A stretch of DNA of 64,000 nt, taken from the NCBI RefSeq assembly GCF_029227915.1, contig NC_079887.1, positions 8,060,001 to 8,124,000 on the forward strand, given 5' to 3'. Below the pieces are notes generated by a model, which searched no databases, was not told the origin of the DNA, and was given only the letters and a program-made list of their open reading frames with translations. The translations under genes were made by a program, and so were the position numbers. Of the stretch, positions 1-10,657 are shown piece after piece. Within the stretch, counting starts at the first letter, position 1. Every line of letters begins with the position of its first letter. The DNA comes from Hydractinia symbiolongicarpus (Eukaryota > Cnidaria > Hydrozoa > Anthoathecata > Hydractiniidae).

Positions 1-420
1 TTTTAATCTAGGACTTTCGTGGCATTAAATTTTTTTGTTAAAAGCCTAATCCAGATTTTATTTCCGCGCTTCTAACATTAAAAACGTAGACAAGGAGAAA
101 ATGAAAAATGAAATAAAATAAATATTTTATAGAAATACATAATTTTTAAGCATACGTTAAAAATACAAGTTTTAACAAAATCAAGAAACACAAAGAAACG
201 CATCAAAAAGGAAGCAAAAAAATGTTTATTTAACGACTGGACTAAAGGAAAGCGTAAACAAAACAAATCTATAAAACAACCTTTATATGTGTTGTAGTGG
301 GTTGGAATAATTTGCATAATAAACTTTTTAATAGTTTAATATATTATTGGTTATGTATGTTAATGGATATATATTTAAAAAGGTTAAAAAATATATACAT
401 AAAATATCCATATATCAGCT

Positions 421-1607
421 TTACTCTTCAGTATCCTCGATGTCACTGCCATTGGAGTGCTTTGATATGGCTGAAGCGATTTTTGTTTTGCTAACTGTAA
501 AGTCAAAGCGCTCCATCGACAAAAATTCGTCTTCCAATTGGTCTTTAGGCACGTTTGGAAACAGCTTGTTTACCAGTTGTGGGAAAACTGTTACAACAGT
601 TTGTTTGCTTTCTGATTCCATCAGTGTCAGTTCAACTGTAAAGGTATCTGTGCATCTTGTGACCTTCATTTTTCGCCCGCACGACAAGCATTTTACTAAT
701 GACTCTCCTGGAAACGGAGTTACCTTTTTTAAACATGAATTGTTTACGCAAGATTTATAGCCATCTACTTTAACTGATAGTATTTCCGGGCAACAGATTT
801 TTGAAGGCATCAGGTCTTTTATTATTGGTATTTTTGCCCAGTCCACTTCGATGATCTCATCACTTTCTTTTATTTCTGTCGAAGTTGTGGTGGAGAGTTT
901 CATCCCATATTTGCTCTGTAGGACTAAATTTGACACGGACAAGGAGACATCTTCTTCTACAATATCAATTAGCGGTGACCAAACAGTAATTGCAATGTGC
1001 GAAGATTCGTCTGCCATGATACCGTCTCGAACAAACTTTTTTGTTTTTCCTTGTCCAACAAGGACCACACGTTCTTCTTGGGTCCACTTAATTTTTCCTT
1101 GTAAGGTAAAGGTGCCAGTTATGCCATGTTCTAAAACATGTTTTATTGTCAAGTCATTTAAATCTCGGTACTGGAATGTGACATCCTTGTTTTCCTCAAC
1201 CCGTCCACCGGTGTTGCTATTAAAAAAGAACATGTTACTTTTAGTTGGTGACAACCCAATTAATCTCACGGGTTCTTTGCTTTCTTCTTTTTCGGTAAAC
1301 AGATTTCTCTTCATACTGCTAGTGGACATGACTCGTATCTTCTTAGATTCCGAAGGACTGGTTTTGACATGCACATCGAAATATGGATTCGCTTTCGCAG
1401 ATATCTTTGTTGGAGACACAAATGTCACATAACCACTAACACCTACGGTTAAAAAGATGGAAATAACAAATATACATACCTTTTTACTACTTATAGATAA
1501 AATTAAATCGCATTTGATGAGTTTTGCTATCAGAACGTATATACAACACAATTCTGATAAGAAATCAACTTACTTTCATTATTTGGTTTAGAACTTTCAC
1601 CAGACAT
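421..1607 (-). CDS. RPA-like OB-fold single-stranded-DNA-binding protein of the Helitron
   Basis: The 3' gene of the Helitron, just downstream of the helicase. The long open frame (421-1551) contains an OB-fold-like segment (GTFTLQGKIKW ... IAITVWSPLI) in its middle, resembling an RPA1 DNA-binding domain. A zinc-ribbon-like block follows with Cys pairs CC...C...C and CLSC, like the RPA1 C-terminal domain, and then an acidic tail. The hydrophobic first 40 residues of the unspliced frame look non-coding. A better model is two exons, 1574-1607 (MSGESSKPNNE) and 421-1442, joined by a good donor (GTAAGT) and an acceptor after a pyrimidine tract. This gives 351 aa in frame. RPA-like genes are known companions of plant Helitrons and are seen less often in animals. 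The likely role is protecting displaced single strands during rolling-circle transposition. The spliced start is inference. Confidence 0.72.
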
Positions 1608-1686
1608 AATTTTCTAAAAGCAATAATAAGACAAGAAATGTTACAATTCGCAAACATTAACCAAAATTTAATAATTTCACAAAACT

Positions 1687-4600
1687 TTAACAGTTAACTA
1701 TTGTAACTTTGTTTAACTGATGTAGTCGGTTTTCTTCAATGCAACGGTATTTATAATTGCTAGAATTTTTAACAGCCAAAAGCCTGTCATAAGATATAGG
1801 CTCTATTAAAAGATCGGACAGGCGTTTCACTCTCGACAGTGCTACATAAGCTAAACCAGCCACTTTTTCAGTGGTACCTAAATCAATTATCGCTTTAGGC
1901 AGTGTTAAGCCTTGAGATTTATGTATTGTAATAGCTGAACTAAGTTTTAAAGGTAGTTGCTGTCTTTCCATGTTATCATATGTGTTGGAGTTGGCTATCA
2001 CTGGTGCTATTGGAACAATACCTGGCATATTATTAAATGATGGTCCGTTATAAGAATCAAATTTAACAAAAACAGCAATTGGTAAGGCTGGAGGTTGGTG
2101 ACCATCTTTGTATATTATATTTACTATCTTTCCAGTTGCTCCATTGCACAGACCCATTTCCGTCCACAGATTTCTTGTTAGCATAACAGAACAGCCAATA
2201 GCTAAATGTAGCAGCAATTCCAAGCCTCCAAATTCATCTGCAGGTAACTTTGAAGCTTTTGGGGGGTTATTAAGAGCTTTAATAACATAGATTGGTACAT
2301 CTAACTTTCTCAGCTTTTGGAAATTCCACTCGGCTACTTTTTCATTAGAATAAGCAAGTCTGGTAGTAAAGCAATCCACATATTCTTGTGGATATAAACT
2401 GACAACACGAGTGCATAATAATTCCCAATCTTCAATGGTACTGTCACCATCACGTAATCGCATGAGAAGGTTTCGGAACTGATGTTCACCATTGCTGTTT
2501 ACTCTTTGATTGACAGTAAGCTTCACAACAGTTTCAAATTTCCTGTACGCACAATAGCCCATCAATGTTGTTGATTCTTCTGGGAGAGAATGGTAAAGCG
2601 GTTTATCTGAAACAGGTGGCAATTGGGCTATATCTCCTACCAAAATTACTGAGTAACCACCAAATGTAGTGTCTAAAATTCCACTTGCCTGACGTAAACG
2701 ACGATCTATCCAACCTAACATTTTTAAACCTATAACTGAGAATTCATCAACAATTAAGTACTTTAAGTTTTGCAATCTTTCTTGCAACTGTGCTAGTTGG
2801 AGGCCTCTTAAAGCACAACTGTTTTTTCCACGTATTGGTAATCGTAATAGACTGTGAAGTGTCACACCGTTAATGTTATACGCAGCTATGCCAAAGAAAG
2901 CTGACACTATACAAGAATTATTAAGCAATTGTTTTAGTGCACTTATTACAAAACTTTTACCTGAGCCACCCTGTCCTGTGACTATCATTAGTAATGGTTG
3001 TTTTGACGTCGAGGTCAAAAAGTGATCTTTCACAACATTGTAAGCACGCAATTGATCTTCATTAAGAAGGTTAAGATCAATATTAATTGTATGCGCAGTT
3101 GATGTTGGATTTTTTTTCTCATTATCCAACCAAAACGGTAAACTGTTTATTTCAGAACTTGTAAAAAGCGATCGTTGTGATTCTATTTCATTAAGGCAGT
3201 CAAGATTTACAGTTGCAGTATGCGTCGCATCCATACCAGTCAGACGTGCCATATACATCCACTGTTCACAGTGTTCTTCACGATTTTCATCATTTACATG
3301 TTCTGCATAATCAGTCTGGTCAAGATTAAAGTAAATTTGAGCGTTCTGCAAATCCCGGTGCCAATTTGGTATGACAGTTTTACCAATATCACTTTCTAAA
3401 AACTGTTGCCATTTAGAAACATAAGTTGCAGGTGAATCCTCCTCATTCTCCCAAGCATTTGATGGCACATTGCTCCAAGTTCTGTATTTAAGTAACTGAA
3501 ATTTGCAGTACTTGTCATAATTTACTCCTTGAGGATTGGGACTATAATTAGGAATTGTTCTAACAATGACAGGTTCTTTACGTAGTTGTAGTTTGTCTTT
3601 TTTTACATCATATTTTGAAAAAAAGTCTATCAAATTGAGTTGTTGGACAGCAGTTGAGTAAGACCCACGATTTCCATAAACTTCTAGACAGGATTTTTCA
3701 GTTATTATCTCATCATTTGTTATTGAGCATTTTCTACTGTTTTCCAAAGAGATGGTAATTACATTGAAGCTGCTGCGATAGAGTTTTAGAGATAATATTT
3801 GGTGCATAACCTCTTGTATGCCCATGTCCCTTTCACCAACACATTTCATCATTAATTTTCTGATTACAGATCTGGATGATGAGATTTTAGATAGATTATT
3901 TACGACATTGACAAAAGCATCTCTAGCCACACTTGACATCTTTTCACTTTTTGATGCATACTTTGCTAAATATTCAATGCAAGCATGATGGTCAATTATC
4001 AACTGGATATCGCAATTAGCTCGCCAGCCTTGTAGCTGAATTTGTTGATGACGATTGACACGTGAATCATTTCGCTTTCCCACAATTTCAGGCCTGACTT
4101 CTTTTCCCGTCTTTCGTGTTATCTCATTAAATTTAATATGGGTTTCTTCATTCAACTCCAAAGGATAACCAAATCTACATTTCTGTTCCCCATCATTATC
4201 TACTCTCAAACAGTATCCTGGATTACACTTGGTATGTTTTTGAACTGAATTAACTAAGTCTATATAATCTAAATCTATATCATTCTGCAATGCAAATGTA
4301 AACGACTTTCTACATGGGTGTAGATCAGGTTTTTCCCATTGTGTGCCATCTACAGGGTTACAACAACTTACTAAATAATCAAAATAGTCACAAATTTGTC
4401 TCTCAGCATCCTTTCCTACAGCAATAGTTTGCAATGTTCTTTGTTCAGTTGATTTCTCAGTACACATTTCCTTTTGTGCCAAATATCCCTTAGTAGCCTT
4501 AGTTCCCAATTCACAAAGATTTGGATCATTATCAAGTTTTGCTAAACCATGACAATGAATGGCACCCCTAAGAACAGTGAACTCGTATCTATACCAATGC

Positions 4601-7266
4601 CATGTTGCACCAAGAATATCATATAGCCAATGCTTAACAAAAGATTCTACTCTTTGTGTGAAAAACCAATCCAAGAGATGTGGATAGCTGATAACATTAT
4701 CTCTGATTTCGTCTTGCGTTATTAAACACATGTCATTGTCAGAAAACAAAGCATGAAATTCTGGCCAATGAAATTCAGCACATGATAAAGTCCAAAAAAT
4801 TGTTGGTGAGCCAGTTTGATGCAATGTAGCCTTTAATTGCTCTTTAACTTGGTACCAGTAAGAGTTGGTGCCAGTTACATTTTTTGCATAATACATTAAC
4901 TTGCTCATTAACTGTGAATAATTACCACTGTGTAGCATTTCTTGTAATTCTTCAACAGTTAGTAATGAATCACCAATATTTTGTTTCATGTAAAAATTTC
5001 CTTGAGAAAGCAACCGTTTTCTATACAGCATATTATAAGCCCAATATCCAAATCGTGGGTGTGCTGCAAACCTGTAACGCCACTTTCCATTTATTTTTTC
5101 ACCAAATTTAACAAGATGTTTTAATATCATTGAAAATGATTCAGTTTCATGTGGGCTAATTTGTCTTTTGAGAGCAATATTTGTAGGATCACCTAATCCA
5201 TATGGAAACAAGGTTGGGAATGCCATAGTTGCTAATCCTGGCACAGAAAACTCATTCATTGGGCTTGCTCCTATATCAAGGGATTGATCTAATAAAATTC
5301 GATCTAGTCTATCTTTCTCTAATGGTTCAATAGTATTTGAGTTTAAGAAACTGGTTGATTCTACATTCTCTTTTAAGCCAGATTCAGAGATAGGGCCTTC
5401 GTCATAACTACACTGAAGTTTGTCACTCTCGCAAGCCACTACAACATCTTCAACAACGATGTAATCATTTTGAGGAAGGCATTCTATTCTTTCAAAATCT
5501 ATTTCAATATCTTCATAAAATGGGTTATTTTGTTTTAGCCACACTAAAGCATGCAAAACTTTTTCTCTTCTTACCTTAAAATTACAATTTTTTTCATTTT
5601 TGCCTTTAAATGTAAATTCTAGAATTGGCAAGTCCTTAGAACTACGTGGAAGAATATTTGCAATTTTTTGAACATTATGAGGTAAAGTCACAACATGGCC
5701 TCTATAACTTGTAGTTCCAAATCTAGGCTTCAGATAAACCTGCATTACAGGGAATGCACGCGAGATAATCATTTCCTCAACTTGTGTCAAATCTTGTAAT
5801 TCAACTGGCACTGAAGCAGGTATCATTTTATTTTCAGAACTAAATCTTTTAGGAATGCCCTTATCTCTTTTACAACGACCACAAACAAATTGATCTGTTT
5901 TCGGTGGTATTTTGATCGGCCAAGCTTCAAAACAAACACTGCATTGATATATTTCAAACCGTAATGATTCCTCGAATCTCTCCATTTCATCTAGAGCTTT
6001 TTCCTCTTCATGTAATGGAAATGGAAAACCGTTTAATTTCTTTTTCGATTTAAATGATTTTTTTTTACGTTTTACAATAGGCTGATTTTTCTGACTTTCT
6101 GTAATTTTTTTATTTCCAACAATGCGAAAAGAAGTATTTTTCAAATTGTTTTGTTTACCTATTTCTCTGACTTCCTTTCTAAAACAATTTTTATTAAGAA
6201 TTTTTATGTCTTTTTTTTGAAAGTTATACTGAGAGGTAGAATTTAACGACAGTTTATCATTTTTTAAATTTAAAAATTTTTGAGTGTTCCAAACCCTAAC
6301 TTTTTTAGTGTCTTTTTCATTATCACTGCAAGATCTTTTTTTTTTAATAAATTTATTATCTTGAAACACCTGAAAATCTGTAAAAATATCAAAGTTTTGA
6401 CTCTGTTGATTCAAGGCATTGTCTTGGTGCGTGTGTTTAACATATATTCCAAAAAACCAACCACTGGAGTTACTTGAATACAAACTATCTAACGAGTTAA
6501 ATAAATTACAGCTATCATGCAAATCATCTATCAGTATCCAGTTGTCGTTACTGTTTATTGCACAGGTAAAATGACTACCTAAATGTCTAACTATTCCTTT
6601 TAACCTGAATTGCTGCTCTAACACAATTTCTGGAGGAAACTGAGAAACACTCATCATAGACTCACTAAATTCTACAAACAAAACATCACTGATTTGCTTG
6701 ACTGATGCTGTGACTGAAAGTGTAATATTACAATTTTCACACTGTGCATTAGAAATAGAGTTACTCTGTGCTAGATACAAAGGCCATTGCTCTGGCAACA
6801 AATTGGAGGATAATATACCATCTAAACTTACATAATTTATTAAAACTTCATTTGAGACTTGAAAATTATTGTTACATGTGCTACATGACACACTGAAAAA
6901 ATAGTTTGAAAAAATCTTATTTCTTTCACTAACTGACATATCACAAAATACAGTACTTTGAAAAATTTCAGAAAACTGTGCATTGCAATTCATTGGAACA
7001 AAAGAAGGACATTTTAATCTTAAATACTGCCAAAAAACCTCTCTTAAAGAGCATAGAACTGAGGCCTCTGAGTTCTTATTTTGATGATCTTCAAATTGCC
7101 TAGTGACGTATTGTAATGATCCTATACAATAGCTCGTAAAATTATTTCCTACAAACAGATTCGAAACACAATGTATCCAAGTTTCAAGAAAACAATCTAC
7201 AGCACATGAAAATTTTCCAGCTGTATGGCGACAAGAGTTTAAAAAATGTAACTTATTAATCAACAT
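1687..7266 (-). CDS. Helitron Rep/helicase with N-terminal USP-like peptidase domain
   Basis: A single 1859-residue open frame. Residues about 1-285 resemble a ubiquitin-specific protease: a Cys box (FSCAVDCFLETW, about residue 22), two CxxC pairs (CSTC, CENC) and a His box (IVRHLGSHFTCAI about 232, then WILIDDL). A basic stretch (KRKKKSFKSKKK) near 400 may be a nuclear signal. A CxxC...CxxC finger (about 442-475) precedes a DUF6570-like region and the Helitron N-terminal domain. The Rep HUH motif is RGAIHCHGL (about 902) and the two-tyrosine motif is EYLAKYASK (about 1099). The PIF1-like helicase has Walker A GQGGSGKS (about 1432), Walker B LIVDEFS (about 1505), VILVGDIAQLPPV, ITIHKSQGLT and AYVALSRV (about 1810). 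All catalytic motifs are present with no stop or frameshift, so it may be functional. The protein should nick, unwind and rejoin DNA. Whether the USP-like part is an active peptidase is unknown. Confidence 0.93.
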   Translation of the reverse strand: MLINKLHFLNSCRHTAGKFSCAVDCFLETWIHCVSNLFVGNNFTSYCIGSLQYVTRQFEDHQNKNSEASVLCSLREVFWQYLRLKCPSFVPMNCNAQFSEIFQSTVFCDMSVSERNKIFSNYFFSVSCSTCNNNFQVSNEVLINYVSLDGILSSNLLPEQWPLYLAQSNSISNAQCENCNITLSVTASVKQISDVLFVEFSESMMSVSQFPPEIVLEQQFRLKGIVRHLGSHFTCAINSNDNWILIDDLHDSCNLFNSLDSLYSSNSSGWFFGIYVKHTHQDNALNQQSQNFDIFTDFQVFQDNKFIKKKRSCSDNEKDTKKVRVWNTQKFLNLKNDKLSLNSTSQYNFQKKDIKILNKNCFRKEVREIGKQNNLKNTSFRIVGNKKITESQKNQPIVKRKKKSFKSKKKLNGFPFPLHEEEKALDEMERFEESLRFEIYQCSVCFEAWPIKIPPKTDQFVCGRCKRDKGIPKRFSSENKMIPASVPVELQDLTQVEEMIISRAFPVMQVYLKPRFGTTSYRGHVVTLPHNVQKIANILPRSSKDLPILEFTFKGKNEKNCNFKVRREKVLHALVWLKQNNPFYEDIEIDFERIECLPQNDYIVVEDVVVACESDKLQCSYDEGPISESGLKENVESTSFLNSNTIEPLEKDRLDRILLDQSLDIGASPMNEFSVPGLATMAFPTLFPYGLGDPTNIALKRQISPHETESFSMILKHLVKFGEKINGKWRYRFAAHPRFGYWAYNMLYRKRLLSQGNFYMKQNIGDSLLTVEELQEMLHSGNYSQLMSKLMYYAKNVTGTNSYWYQVKEQLKATLHQTGSPTIFWTLSCAEFHWPEFHALFSDNDMCLITQDEIRDNVISYPHLLDWFFTQRVESFVKHWLYDILGATWHWYRYEFTVLRGAIHCHGLAKLDNDPNLCELGTKATKGYLAQKEMCTEKSTEQRTLQTIAVGKDAERQICDYFDYLVSCCNPVDGTQWEKPDLHPCRKSFTFALQNDIDLDYIDLVNSVQKHTKCNPGYCLRVDNDGEQKCRFGYPLELNEETHIKFNEITRKTGKEVRPEIVGKRNDSRVNRHQQIQLQGWRANCDIQLIIDHHACIEYLAKYASKSEKMSSVARDAFVNVVNNLSKISSSRSVIRKLMMKCVGERDMGIQEVMHQILSLKLYRSSFNVITISLENSRKCSITNDEIITEKSCLEVYGNRGSYSTAVQQLNLIDFFSKYDVKKDKLQLRKEPVIVRTIPNYSPNPQGVNYDKYCKFQLLKYRTWSNVPSNAWENEEDSPATYVSKWQQFLESDIGKTVIPNWHRDLQNAQIYFNLDQTDYAEHVNDENREEHCEQWMYMARLTGMDATHTATVNLDCLNEIESQRSLFTSSEINSLPFWLDNEKKNPTSTAHTINIDLNLLNEDQLRAYNVVKDHFLTSTSKQPLLMIVTGQGGSGKSFVISALKQLLNNSCIVSAFFGIAAYNINGVTLHSLLRLPIRGKNSCALRGLQLAQLQERLQNLKYLIVDEFSVIGLKMLGWIDRRLRQASGILDTTFGGYSVILVGDIAQLPPVSDKPLYHSLPEESTTLMGYCAYRKFETVVKLTVNQRVNSNGEHQFRNLLMRLRDGDSTIEDWELLCTRVVSLYPQEYVDCFTTRLAYSNEKVAEWNFQKLRKLDVPIYVIKALNNPPKASKLPADEFGGLELLLHLAIGCSVMLTRNLWTEMGLCNGATGKIVNIIYKDGHQPPALPIAVFVKFDSYNGPSFNNMPGIVPIAPVIANSNTYDNMERQQLPLKLSSAITIHKSQGLTLPKAIIDLGTTEKVAGLAYVALSRVKRLSDLLIEPISYDRLLAVKNSSNYKYRCIEENRLHQLNKVTIVNC

Positions 7267-7275
7267 TTTATAATC

Positions 7276-7327
7276 TGGTTCTCCACAACGGAGTTGTCTT
7301 TTTACTCCACAACGGAGCTGTCTTTGC
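7276..7327. repeat. Two tandem CTCCACAACGGAG hairpin units
   Basis: About 10 bases upstream of the Helitron Rep start, a roughly 24-bp unit containing CTCCACAACGGAG (4-bp stem CTCC/GGAG around ACAAC) occurs twice with one internal difference (GTTG versus GCTG). It may belong to the 5' untranslated part of the Helitron. No function is assigned. Confidence 0.5.
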
Positions 7328-7879
7328 TAACAATTCAAACAACTTAGAAATTAAATGAAAATATGAGCTCACCATATAAACAGACTTCTTTACCTCTTAT
7401 ACAAACCACGCAACTGATTATTTTCACCACGCTGCCCAACACGAGGAGAGTAAGTACGCTACGAAGTAGCTTAATTAACCAATTGGAGGAAAGAGCCAAA
7501 AACCATTCGACCAATTAAATATATTTCGCTACATAAAGTGCCCGTCGCTTAACATTTTTTGCATTTTTTCGCCAACTCATTGTCTTCTTCACTAATGGTC
7601 ACATGTTATGTGATAAATATTGAGCAATCGAGACACGAAGCAAAAAGGCAGAAATCGAAAGTTTATACGGCTCGTCTCTCCCATTCGCCCTTCACACGCT
7701 CACACGCAGGGCCGACAATGCTGCCGCCCCCTTAAGGGGCGGCAATTATAGGCATCCTTAAAAACTGCAAAAGAGACGAAGTGTAAAATTTAATAAACGC
7801 TCCCCTCTTTTAAACACCCCCCTGGAATAAACGCCCCCAAAAAATGTCAAAAAATTTAATAAATGCCCCGGCCGTTTAT
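7328..7879. repeat. Gene-free stretch with AATAAACGCCCC-type interspersed repeat
   Basis: There is no credible coding sequence. At about 7793-7880 short C-rich blocks (AATAAACGC..., AATAAACGCCCCC, AATAAATGCCCC) recur at 20-40-bp spacing, ending in a GGCCGTTTATT block just past the stop codon of the peptidase gene. This looks like degenerate short interspersed repeat DNA. A small inverted repeat (GCTAC GAA GTAGC) lies near 7457. Confidence 0.35.
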
Positions 7880-8520
7880 TTAAAGCATTACCGTACCTCC
7901 CTCTTCGACCAATTTTGTTACGATTTCATCTCTGTAACTTTGGACGCTTTCTCTTGTCCATGTTGTAGGTACTTCTTGTTTTTCTACTATCAAGCATTCT
8001 GCAAACTAAAAGAAAGCATTATTGTTAAAATTTATTTGGATATGTAGTAATTTGAAAAACAGAAGTATACTTACTGTTAAACAAAATATGCCACACGAGA
8101 CGCTATCCTGTTGTCGTGCATGTGGCACAAATTCAACACGAAAGGTTTCGGCAACTCCATAATTAGCAGAAAGATAAGAACTAAAAAGTATGGAATATAG
8201 AATAACAACACGGTTTTTCAGGATAAATATGTAAATACTTGTTAATTTGTAATCCATTGTTTACTTACTTCCATTGCTGTTTTACCTGCACAAGTTCTTT
8301 AGACAATTCTCCCATTGGATTGAAATAAATTATTGTTGCAGCAGATGGAATGACAACCTGGATGTAAGTACCAGCTGTTAGAAGTATGTTGGAAGACAAA
8401 TGAATACATTGTACAAATAAAACACTAATAAACAAGTGAAGGTTTTAGTATCGATAATGTCCAGTGGTATCCATTACAGCGGCAACCAACAATTAAATCA
8501 TATTGTGATATATCACCACG
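7880..8520 (-). CDS. Ulp1/SENP-like C48 cysteine peptidase, 3' exons
   Basis: Four consecutive minus-strand exons join in frame: 8434-8520, 8269-8357, 8075-8180 and 7880-8005, ending in TAA. Together they carry the C48 fold signatures in order: the catalytic His in GYHWTLSI, the strand after it ending IIYFNPMGE, and the oxyanion Gln plus catalytic Cys in RQQDSVSCGIFCL. A short tail follows (FAECL... to VEEGGTVML). Splice sites are GT-AG with good consensus (GTAAGT at two donors). The first exon begins in phase 0, so the N-terminal part must lie upstream, roughly within 8521-9160, where I could not join exons confidently. It could be a domesticated or transposon-encoded peptidase, since such proteins are common passengers of DNA transposons. 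It lies beside the Helitron but appears separate from it. Confidence 0.7.
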
Positions 8521-9660
8521 CTAAAAGAAACACGGCATGGTATCAAAAGCTTAGCACAAATACAATCTCATGATTTGCTTAAACAAGAGCTTTCAATTTG
8601 GAATCTCCTTTTCTTTATGCGCAACCTCCTTCCCAAGGCCCTTTTTTGCTTTTCAAAATGGTAAAGAAGTGATGGGAACGAGGTGAGTGGTACAGTGTGA
8701 ATAACAAGAAATGTTTTACACAGTTTTTTGCAAAAAGGACCAAGAACTAAGAAAATCCTATATGTGAAAATGGTAAATTGGAAAACAGTCTCGAGATTGC
8801 CTGTATTTACCTGTTTCATTTTTGATGCTGACGCGTTGAACATCCAGGCCATCTCTCCTGGGGTAATAATATTTACACTCTACGAAGAAATTAATCTTAT
8901 CAATTCGTATGGAAAACTTGCAAGTCGAAACAATGGTATTCAAATTCGTTACCTTATTATTACTTTCCCGGGTAAGTATCTGTAAATGATTTCGTCATCT
9001 ACACTGGTGTGCAGAGCGTCCTTTAACAAAACATTGGTCAGTGGCACGCTTCTAAATTCTGGAAATCGGCTTAGGATATTTTTTTTGCTCTCAATTGATG
9101 ACTTTATTGCAAGCATTTCTAAAGAGTAAACAGACATTATATGACATAGCTCCAATAAAATGCACTGTGTAATATCAACACACTTATTAAAGAAGGAAAT
9201 ATAAACAACATTTTCACATAGAAATACCGTAAATCATTAAGTTTTTTTGGGGATGTGTTAGGAATAAATTCACCCTTATGCAAAGAAAGCTGACCAAGTT
9301 CTCCTTGCATGTATAGTGATGAAATAGAAATTAAGGATTTAACTTATGTTGGATAAGATTATACACCATCTGCCCCATAGATGATGCCCTAGAAAGTAAT
9401 TTATTTCTTTGCAAATTGGCACTTTCTTGGATAAGTATCAATATCCTGCATTTGAAATTGTTGCCATCACTTCTTCCAGAACTTTTACATGTTAGAAACC
9501 AAAAACATTTTACCTTGTCACTCTTTAGAATAGCTAACAATGTGTGAGAAAAGGTACTAGCTATTTTGATAATTCCGTTCAGTGGTAATTTTTTTTTACT
9601 CTGTGTGGAGCTTTCACAAATATCCAAGTTATTTGTGCACTGTCAGGCTATCATTATGGA
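8521..9660 (-). pseudogene. Possible upstream exons or decayed 5' part of the Ulp1-like gene
   Basis: Minus-strand open stretches at about 8949-9155 (including LLKDALHTSVDDEIIYRYL, reminiscent of the 'lnDe.I..yl' segment that starts the Ulp1 fold), at 8815-8861 (flanked by an acceptor after a pyrimidine-rich tract and a GTAAAT donor) and at 9331-9627 (a Ser/Lys-rich reading frame) may be exons of the same gene. Their phases do not join cleanly in my hands, so either exons are missing or the 5' half is decayed. I do not assign a protein. Confidence 0.3.
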
Positions 9661-10657
9661 AATAATTTAAGAAGGAGTTCCGGACAAATAACTAAAGAGC
9701 TGAAGTTCTAAAAACCATCAGCGGAAACCTACGGGGTACCTTTTATTTTGGGGGTACCTAATATTTTATTACAAAGGTCAGCAAAACAAAACATTGATGA
9801 TTTCTTTTCGGGTCCTATTCCGCCATTATGACTGACAGTCTGCACGGTACCGAAGTGTCCAGTGTTCACTAAAAACTGCGGACTTTTTATGACTTTCTGT
9901 TTTCAGTTTTTTGCCAGTTTTTTCCCCCAGCTAAATTCCACTTTTTACACGTTTTTTTAAAAGAATCACCAGATATTCTTATAAAGCATATTTTTATAAA
10001 AAGCGTGTATTTTAACACATATAGCCATAGCAGTTTTTTAGACAAGGGTTTCGAATTAAGGCATTTATGTTAACCTTTGCCTGTCTCCCAAAGTTTTCAA
10101 CTGTTCATGGTTTCCCACAACCTCCTTGATAAAGAAAGTATTGTAATATTGGTTTTTATTAGTGTTTATTGGTTTTTCTGAATATTTAGGGCGATATATA
10201 ATGGGACATTGATTTTTTTAATTAACATTTTTTCCGAATTTTTTAAGCAAGGAAGACTCGATAATAGCGCAAATGTTTAGTTTACGTCGTTTCTGACCGC
10301 TGTGTGGTAAGATTTTCCGAAATTTGGAGGTTTTCTAAAGATATTTACACTTTTTTTCGCTAATAGAATACTTCGCTGAAACGCTTAGAGGTAACAAACC
10401 CCTAGCATCGTCTACTATATGTTTTAAATAGGATAAGAAGCAACAATTTTTTTTGTAGACTTGAGATGCTAAAATTGAAGGATTGTGAATCGCTAACGTT
10501 CTTCTTTCTACTGGTAACAAGCTAATCACCAACAAAGTGCTAACTGGAAGAGGTGCTTGAGGAGAGACTTTGGTTTGCAAAAGCAAAAACCACAAAATAC
10601 ATTTAAACATATTTCAACTAAATGTACATCGGGATTATTAAATGTTGCATTAAAAAA
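9661..10657. other. Intergenic, no gene recognised
   Basis: AT-rich sequence between the Ulp1-like region and the glycosyltransferase 3' end. T-tracts with the motif AGTTTTTTGCCAGTTTTTT occur near 9905-9935, and GGGGTACC-type short direct repeats near 9734-9758. An open frame at 10335-10610 has no recognisable features. Confidence 0.4.

Larger units (their letters stand above)
1..7560 (-). mobile_element. Helitron rolling-circle transposon, termini not resolved
   Basis: Two co-oriented minus-strand genes, a Rep/PIF1-like helicase (1687-7266) and an RPA-like single-strand-binding protein (421-1607), are the coding set of a Helitron. Both reading frames look intact, which suggests a young copy. 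I looked for the family's ends (5'-TC and a 3' hairpin followed by CTRR) and could not fix either. A CTAG lies at 8-11 in the right sense but has no adjacent hairpin, so the 3' end may lie beyond the left window edge. The right limit given is only a guess from where coding and neighbouring short repeats stop. Confidence 0.75.

Noticed and set aside
8-11. CTAG as the Helitron 3' terminus (CTRR)
   Set aside because: No hairpin lies the required 10 or so bases inside it, and it is not followed by the expected flanking base pattern.
851-1432. 193-codon plus-strand open frame
   Set aside because: It lies entirely opposite the RPA-like gene, whose minus-strand frame has OB-fold and zinc-ribbon features; the plus frame has none.
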